Below are positions 57,767-64,000 of a stretch of DNA of 64,000 nt, piece after piece (within the stretch, counting starts at the first letter, position 1; each line of letters starts with the position of its first letter). Both the position numbers and the translations under genes were made by a program. This stretch comes from Ophiobolus disseminans (taxonomy: Eukaryota > Ascomycota > Dothideomycetes > Pleosporales > Phaeosphaeriaceae), in the NCBI GenBank assembly GCA_010093685.1, contig MU006224.1:216476-280475 (forward strand), in the 5' to 3' direction. The notes beneath the pieces were generated by a model. It saw only the letters and a list, made by a program, of their open reading frames with translations. It made no database searches and was not told the DNA's origin.

Positions 57767-58224
57767 AAAAAGAAGGGAGAGGCTATGCGCAAGATTCGGA
57801 AGGACAACATAATTGATCGACACGGGGCAGTTGGATATTGCCAGCGACCATAAGTCAAGGCGGAATATGGAGGATACATATGGACATATATTGCTACGGT
57901 GGAAATATACGACGCGCAGAGACTAGCAACGCATTTACGAGGTGGCGTTGTGTGGCACCTTCATCGAACCTGAGATCCGGGATCCTGGATCCTGAATATC
58001 GACAGTAGAGTTTGTCAACTGATGTCTTCCTGGCGGATATGTGGTATGCTGACATCCACCGGGATGTGATAGGTGGTCTTTCGGCCGTTCTTTGAGCGCG
58101 CCTTGCGACCGGGTGCGGTCTCCTCACACGTATCCCAGGGTGCTTTTCTTGCGATGTACCTCCCGGTACGAATCTCGTATATGGGGGCAGGGTCGAGTGA
58201 CTGTGTCGTCTTGCATAAGCGGCA
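57767..58224. other. intergenic, no gene seen
   Basis: About 0.46 kb with short frames only; GGATCC-type short palindromic bits near 57975-57990. Confidence 0.4.
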
Positions 58225-59254
58225 CTACCGCATTAAATTCAAGCGATCACCAAGGGATTCGTCGGGGTCGCGGAACAGGTGTGCTCTCTTAGACTTGCTG
58301 CGCTTTGTTTCAATCCGAGTGACTTGTTGTTGCGCCATTTGAGTGCAACGGCCCTGTTCGAGAGACTCGTTGTACAATGTGCTGGCGTAGAGACGCGTGG
58401 TGGGATTGCTGGCTTTCCATAGTATCCAGGAATCTTTGCCCGCGCTGGGAAGGCTCTGGTGCATCGGCCGTGCGATCATGAGGCCTCGATGTGGTAGACG
58501 TACTTGTGGTATTCCGGGAGTATGATCTCTGGAAGTGCCTGCAGGATGGTGCCTAGGAGCTGCTCGCCCACATTCAAAACGAGACCGCCATCAGCCAAGC
58601 CATCCAGTAGCTGCCCAAGGTGTACAAATGTCGACTTGATGCCGGGCTGCTTCCAAGTGAAGTAATGGAGGGACTCCTCGGCTGTTGTGTAATGGCTTCT
58701 AGTCAATCAAGTAGCCTGATCGGCATCGGTGGCAACATCCACTTCTAAGGCCTGGGGTGGTACCTGAATATCCTCACAGATGATACGGATCCGACGTTCC
58801 ATGCCTTGTATCCTGGACAATCGGTTGATGGTGACAAGAGGATTCGGTACCATAGCGGATGAACACTAGGAGTGTTTTGGGCCTTACGCTGTCAGCTCCG
58901 CTTCCTGCTGGTTGTCAAGCACATGGAGAAGCGCCGTATTGAAGTAGCTCCGCAACAAGCGAACGAGGCACATGACGTCGTAAGTTCGGAAGAAATCCAC
59001 ATAGCGCTCATTGATTGCATGCTTTTTCACCAATACCTCAAGGTAGGTCGTCAGACGGGAAGAGCTGGGCGAGTTGGCGGTGTCTGGCGGGGGTTTCGCA
59101 GGCGCAACCTCAACATCGGGTGACGGCAGATTTTGGCCATTCCATCTGCAGGAGGTAGGCGCGGCCGGGTCGAGATGTGGAAGGCACCATCGAAGCGCAT
59201 GAGGAAGGCACACTCAAGACGCGTCGAGTCACTCGTTGGACAGCATTGTGTCAC
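58225..59254 (-). pseudogene. possible relic of an unidentified gene
   Basis: Several minus-strand frames have protein-like composition but do not form one gene. One runs LRSYFNTALLHVLDNQQEAEL and ends in a stop at about 58884. Another runs from about 58857 (MVPNPLVTINRLSRIQGMER) to a TGA at about 58707, then continues in the same frame as YTTAEESLHYFTWKQPGIK to YHKYVYHIEAS. A third (58225-58479) starts with ARPMHQSLPSAGKDSWIL. The single interrupting TGA and the frame changes fit a decaying gene, but unrecognised introns are also possible. Confidence 0.28.
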
Positions 59255-60389
59255 ACATTGTTGCGGTGTCTCGAACGCGGTGCGCGTTCAGACTGCTGGT
59301 AGCCTTGAGAAACTGGTTTTCATTATCTGTGGTGCAATACTGCATGAGGGCGAGTTCAATTAGCAAGCGATGCATGTGAGGCGCTCATGTCGTAAAGATA
59401 TGTCTTGTGTGAAGTTGTGGAAGAGCAGGCCCAGGTTGAAGCAGGGGGAAGATGCGACGAGTTGGCGTCTTGGCAATTTTGGGAGGGGTCCAGCAGTCCA
59501 TCTAGCCGGAGGTAACAGCTAAGCGTGATCATTCAGCCTGGATGACCTCGCGGAGGATTTGAGTGATGTTTAGAATCCTGGAAATGTTGCAAACTATTCC
59601 AGCATATAGTAACGTAGGTTAAGTTTTCGAGAAAACGCTGCGAATCGCTTCAGGATACCATCTCAGTGTCAGGAGCGGCAGTACTTTGTACTAGGACTGC
59701 AACAAATCGCCATCAAATCGCACGGATGCCCCCAAATATGTCATATTCTCCTTATAGGTATGGTTTGCCTAGGTTTAATCTGACTTGAGCGCCTGCGGGC
59801 CTGATTCTTGGAGGCGACCTTAGAGAACTATAGTTTTTTTTCTACTGCTATAACGAGAGACTCGTTTAAGGCTTCCAAAACCTAGTTTCTATGACATTCC
59901 TCTAAGCTGTCGAAGAAGCACCTACGCAAAGTCTGCCTCTTCGAAGATACGTCCTGAAGGTGTACGCACACCTAAAATAATCTTTGTTTACCACCGCGTT
60001 GTCTTGTGAGACCCTCTAGAAGGACTTCGCAAAGAGAAGAGGCTACAAGGATTATGTTCATATCTTGTGATTTTGTGCGAACACGCTGTAAAAGCGGCAT
60101 CTTAAACATTGCTCGTAATGCAAACTAAAGCAGAGAACTTGACTAGTTATAAAAGTCAGGAGGCATGTTAACACTATTCAAACATTGCGAACATATCTAG
60201 ATAGCTACAATCAAATGCAATGCTTGTAAGATAACGATAGCAGAAGTTGTTGAAGCGAGTAGTGTGCGGTAAGCAAGTTATGGGTACTCTGCGCCTCCTA
60301 TCCCGCCCCACACCAGAGCAAAAAGACACCCATCAAACATCACTCGCCATGATCAAACTTCAGCAAAAAAGAATTGATGTGTCAGACAC

Positions 60390-60450
60390 TCTCCGACGGG
60401 GAATCGAACCCTTTTTGGCGTTAGAACACATATTCGCACGCTATATTGGA
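60390..60450 (-). pseudogene. tRNA-Asp-like remnant
   Basis: On the minus strand the 3' part reads GGGTTCGATTCCCCGTCGGAGA, matching the T-arm and acceptor end of fungal tRNA-Asp. Upstream, TATAGCG and TATGTG resemble the D-arm and anticodon-arm flanks, but the 5' acceptor and anticodon loop do not pair properly. Most likely a decayed tRNA or tRNA-derived fragment. Confidence 0.42.
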
Positions 60451-60494
60451 TGTCACATACCCGGTCTTGATTATGTTAGCATTGTGTTCAAGAT

Positions 60495-60540
60495 TATCCG
60501 ATGTGCGAATCGAACTCACCTCCCGCGCTTGTTAAGCTAT
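60495..60540 (-). pseudogene. second tRNA-like remnant
   Basis: Minus strand GGTGAGTTCGATTCGCACATCGGATA has a T-loop-like TTCGATT flanked by a partly pairing GTGAG/CGCAC stem and a TCGGA end. Too damaged for identity. Confidence 0.25.
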
Positions 60541-60819
60541 ACAACTTTGACAAGCTACTTCCATTAGCTATGCACCATGACGCCTGAATCGTATGTACGA
60601 ACCGGAAATCATGACCACTAGCTAGAAGATTGTAAGCATGTGACTGCTTGATAGCGGTGTAAGAGTTACTTACACCATCGAAGATTATTCGCATTTCGCT
60701 TAGGTAAGCGGATGGTGGTTGTTTGATGAAGGAATGGCGAATTTTTGGGACTATTAAGTTGGCAGTTAACGTGGACGGGGGAATTGCGAATGGGCAACAT
60801 TGGCGTCATCGGGAGTTGT

Positions 60820-60847
60820 GGGAAGGTGGGAAGGTGGGAAGGTGGGG
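60820..60847 (+). repeat. GGGAAGGT tandem run with G-quadruplex pattern
   Basis: Four runs of three to four G separated by identical 5-nt loops AAGGT (GGG-AAGGT-GGG-AAGGT-GGG-AAGGT-GGGG). The strand stays G-rich to about 60960. Confidence 0.8.
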
Positions 60848-61237
60848 TTGGATGCGGGCATGGCATGTGATGGGTTGGCGAATCGGATGGGGGTGGAATG
60901 AGGGGTTGGTTGGGCTGGTGGGTGCGGTACAGGGTGCTTGGGTAGCAGGCAGGGCGGTAACATCACATCGCCGTAGATTGCAAACAACACAAATACCCAG
61001 GACCACAGTCTAGGAGATAGGAATTCGCCGTATATATACATATTTCTACATGTACGACTCATTGCGCCTCAACGCATTGCCACTTGAAAAGTTTGTAGGT
61101 GTCCTTGGTTCTGATTCGCTGAAATCGTGGAAAGGGGGTCAGCAAAGCGACTTCACAGCTACAACGACGAGCTGAAGAATTTCACATGTGAATGGCTGTA
61201 ATCCAGAGCAATCACATTCGCAGACCCTTTAAATACA

Positions 61238-62446
61238 TCACTGTTTCCTGACCGCCTGCAAAATTTCCTCCAAATCCCCATCCCCACCACCCTGCACCTT
61301 ATCCCGCCACACCTCATCCCCAACCCTTTGCGCCTCCGCCAAAACACCAAAATTCGGGCTTGGTTCAACTTTCAACCACTTGAAGTCGTCGATCTGATCC
61401 CACTGGTTCGCCGCATGGTCCAACTCAGGGCCGGCAAACGTCTGCGGCAACGGCGCAAACCGCACATTCTGGCAGTCCTCGATGATGGGCCTGCTCAAAG
61501 AATGCAGGTAAACGTCCACATTTTTGGACCCGTGCATGCGGGACTGTCGACACGTGATCACAAGGACGCTATTCTCGACGTTTGTGATGTGTATCGCGCC
61601 TGCGATTTGACCGCAGACGATCAGCGAGTCTTTGATGTTCTTCAAGTACAATGCCGCGAACGGGGAGCCTGTGGTTGCGATTGAGAGATCAACGACACAT
61701 GATTGCAGATTCGAAAGTGTGCCAGAGCTCGTTGCGCTGGACGCTGAGGTTGGCAGTGCGAGATGGAGCTTGCTGTGGTTTGCGATGTTGATTTTCGACG
61801 CGTTTGAGAATGATGGTCTTCGTACTCCGGGGCCGTCGCGTATGCCATCTCCAATCTCTTCTACATTCCGTGATGCTCCTTTTGGGGTATCCTCTTCCTC
61901 GCGCGACACTTTTCCGAGTGCCGTTGATGGAAATGAGGAATCTGCGTTCGCCGTGTCGGATGTGTTGATCAGACCGCGACTCTCCTCAGACTTGTCAAGT
62001 CCCATAGAACCCGACACTGCAACTGCGGGAGCATTTTTTCGTGTTTTGAATGAGAATTTCTTTGGTGGATTGAAGGTATTGCGAACGGTCTGAAGTATCT
62101 CAGACAGCCCTTTGATCGTCTACCATCATCAGCTCAAGCACAAAAGTAGGTATGGCATGAGCGGTACCTGGCTATACGTCCGCTGGTCGTATGCTGGTAT
62201 GTAACACGATGCATCCTTAACTTCGTGTGAAAGCCGATCTATTCCAGCCAGGCATTGGTCCACAGCCTCGTTGCGTTCGTTTCCAGGTATTGTGTTCAGG
62301 CGATCAATTTGCTCTTGGAGTGCTGCTTCAGTTAGCCAGAAGCATGGGATGGCAATCTCAAAGAGCTTACCAGCAACGTCGTGCTGAAAGGAACGAAAGA
62401 AGCGCTCCTTCAGACCGACCTCACTTTGCGCCTGCGAGGCTGACAT
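61238..62446 (-). CDS. tubulin-binding cofactor C
   Basis: Cofactor C acts with cofactors D and E to release native alpha/beta-tubulin by stimulating GTP hydrolysis. Two exons give about 385 aa: 62446 to about 62168 (MSASQAQSEVGLKERFFRSF...YSQ) and about 62118 to 61238 (TIKGLSEILQTVRN...). The N-terminal helical region (KERFFRSFQHDVAGKLFEIA) fits the cofactor C N domain. The C-CAP/TBCC beta-helix follows: SCVVDLSIATTGSPFAALYL, SLIVCGQIAGAIHITNVENS and CRQSRMHGSKNVDVYLHS, which keeps the Arg of the QxRxH motif important for GAP activity in cofactor C and RP2. WDQIDDFKWLKVEPSPNF closes the domain. Intact. Confidence 0.9.
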
Positions 62447-63075
62447 GTTGCGCGCAAGTCTGAGGGTCGTTAATTTTAACGAGCGCTAAAGTGCTCGAAG
62501 GACGCATGCAGGCGCTGCTATGATATGTTGCGTAGTGCAATGTGTGGTGATTTATCGCGGTTTGAGTCGATGTTGGTGTTAAACAGCAACATGGTGGGGG
62601 GCAGAGGGCAGCGCGACAACGACAACGAGATCATCATGGAACACAATTGTAGCAGTGCAGGGCAAAAAGTATTTCAGGCGTCGAATATAAAAGCATTCAT
62701 GCGCCCTCAGCAAGAACAGTGTCAAGTTGCATCCAGATCGCGAGGTTGCCGATCAGCAGCGGAAGTTACCCCGCACATTTCACGAGCCCCCAGAGTTTTG
62801 CGACTGCGCTGCAGTATGTACGTACCACACTTGCTCTAGAATTTCGATGAGAGGGTCGATGTTAGACGGCAATCCTGAAGCACAATGTGCCATGAACGCC
62901 TTGTGAGAGTCATGGCATCGTCAAATATTAGATACTCTTACATGCACGATGCAGCATGTTCAAATTCCGTATAAATCGACAAGGCATTGATGATATATGT
63001 ACAAGAGCCTGGAGACGCCGAGAGTCATCTTCAAGAAATGAATGCTCTTGAAAACCAAGAAAAGCGCGCCTGCAT
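62447..63075. other. intergenic, no gene seen
   Basis: About 0.63 kb between the cofactor C start and the complex I subunit end. Short frames only. Confidence 0.5.
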
Positions 63076-63810
63076 CTAGCTGGTCTCCTGTGCAGCCTTC
63101 ACGTCGACACCATACTTCGCCAGCAGTCGCTGTCGCCTCCTCTCCTCGTAGCCAGGGGCATAGATTCCTGACATGATCAGCTGTGTGCCCTTCATCAAGT
63201 GCTACAAGACACCTACCTCGACCCTCACCCAACTCCTGAATCGTCTCCGAAATTGGCCGCCTGCGGGCCTTCTTTGCCTTCTCTCTTCGCTCCACCTCTT
63301 CTTCGTCCGTCTCCGCCGAGCCGTGGCCCAACCATCCGCCGGTGAATCGAAATGCGGTCAGGACAGTGGAAAAGGCGACTCCGGCGCCGAGCATGAATGG
63401 CAGGCTTCGTCCTGGCAGTCGTTAGCGCTATCAAGTTGGTCCTCCATGGCACATACGAGCAACGCCGACGCCAGCACCAGCGACGAAGCCAGCAACGGCC
63501 TCACTGTAGCAGTCGTCCTTCTGACGCAGGTTGCTGGTCGCGTCCAACGTGAACTGATATGCGGCTCCCACGCCGGCTGTAACCCAATTAGCCTGCCCAC
63601 TCATTCCATTTCCCTCTCGGTTGTGTACGCACTGAACAGAGCGATTATGCCCCCCGACCGGGTGATGATGCCCATGGCTCCGACATTCTGCTTCCGCAGC
63701 GTATTCTGCACACCGGCGACAATGGCGCCGGCGGCCGTTGTTTGGAGTGCCGTGTTCGCCGTGTTGGAGAGGGCATCCCGTGCGTGGAAGGTGGGCGTCT
63801 GGTCGGCCAT
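63076..63810 (-). CDS. mitochondrial complex I subunit, NDUFA11/B14.7-like (21.3 kDa type)
   Basis: Accessory inner-membrane subunit of NADH:ubiquinone oxidoreductase in the Tim17/Tim22 fold superfamily. Four exons join in frame to about 194 aa. Exon 1 starts at the ATG at 63808-63810 (MADQTPTFHARDALSNT) and has TAAGAIVAGVQNTLRK and GGIIALFSA. A 52-nt intron (GTACAC...TTACAG) joins it to GVGAAYQFTLDATSNLRQKDD and AVAGFVAGAGVGV. The third exon gives RRSLPFMLGAGVAFSTVLTAF, a charged EEEVERREKAKK segment and ISETIQELGEGRG. The last gives IYAPGYEERRRQRLLAKYGV, a C-terminal signature of fungal members. The frame continues upstream to a TTG, but no ATG supports a longer start. Confidence 0.86.
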
Positions 63811-64000
63811 GGCGGGCGGAATGGGCGTCAATGTCTTCCTGGGAGCTCCGACGTCGATGAGGTTGGCCGCGATCACCAGCTTGGCGGGCAAAACGCGCTA
63901 AGCCCTAAATACACAACCCGCATCATCGGCGCAACCTCTCGAACTGCTGCAAACCAAACCGACAAGCTTTGTGTTCTGTAGACTATATACCGGTTACGCG

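Larger units (their letters stand above)
59255..61237. other. 2.0 kb gene-poor region
   Basis: AT-richer, with almost no open frames between 59.4 and 60.2 kb. It contains two tRNA-like remnants and a G-rich segment listed separately. Confidence 0.5.

Overview
The window is nuclear DNA of a filamentous ascomycete (Pezizomycotina). Genes carry short GT-AG introns of about 45-75 nt with CTAAC/CTGAC-like branch sites. Several families are typical of these fungi: HET, PigL_N/STAND-type helical proteins, a DUF3431 protein, a Gel/Gas glucanosyltransferase, an AA9 LPMO and a large Fks1. A Dothideomycete is my best guess, but I cannot prove the class from sequence alone.

The left part (about 1-32.5 kb) is mostly core genome. 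In order it holds a HET-domain gene (-), phosphatidylserine synthase CHO1 (-), the H/ACA snoRNP protein GAR1 (-), cytosolic threonyl-tRNA synthetase THS1 (+), a metzincin-like peptidase with a jacalin-like tail (-), a Whi5/Nrm1-like G1/S repressor (+), a four-TM MARVEL-like protein (-), a helical fungal-NLR-N-terminus-like protein (+), serine palmitoyltransferase subunit LCB1 (-), 1,3-beta-glucan synthase FKS1 (-) and a GPI-anchored 1,3-beta-glucanosyltransferase (+). FKS1 makes beta-1,3-glucan and the Gel/Gas enzyme remodels it; the two genes are divergent across about 2.85 kb.

The middle and right (about 33-60 kb) are more accessory. There is a STAND/NLR-like gene divergent from a heavily broken AAA+ ATPase pseudogene, a secreted beta-propeller, an AA9 LPMO with a diverged tandem repeat in front of it, orphan genes, a 2EXR/F-box-like gene and a DUF3431 membrane protein. 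The SAGA deubiquitinase UBP8 and an intron-containing tRNA-Ser(CGA) interrupt this tract. Two orphan ORFs about 10 kb apart share a C-terminal motif and look like an undescribed paralogous family. The 57.8-61.2 kb stretch is gene-poor, with gene relics, tRNA-like remnants and a G-quadruplex motif.

The right end returns to core genes: tubulin-binding cofactor C (-) and an NDUFA11-like complex I subunit (-). No transposon ORF, CRISPR array, rRNA or true telomere was seen. The best leads are the decayed AAA+ gene beside the STAND-like gene, the orphan paralog pair, the FKS1-Gel divergent pair, and the AA9 protein whose usual axial Tyr position reads Phe.
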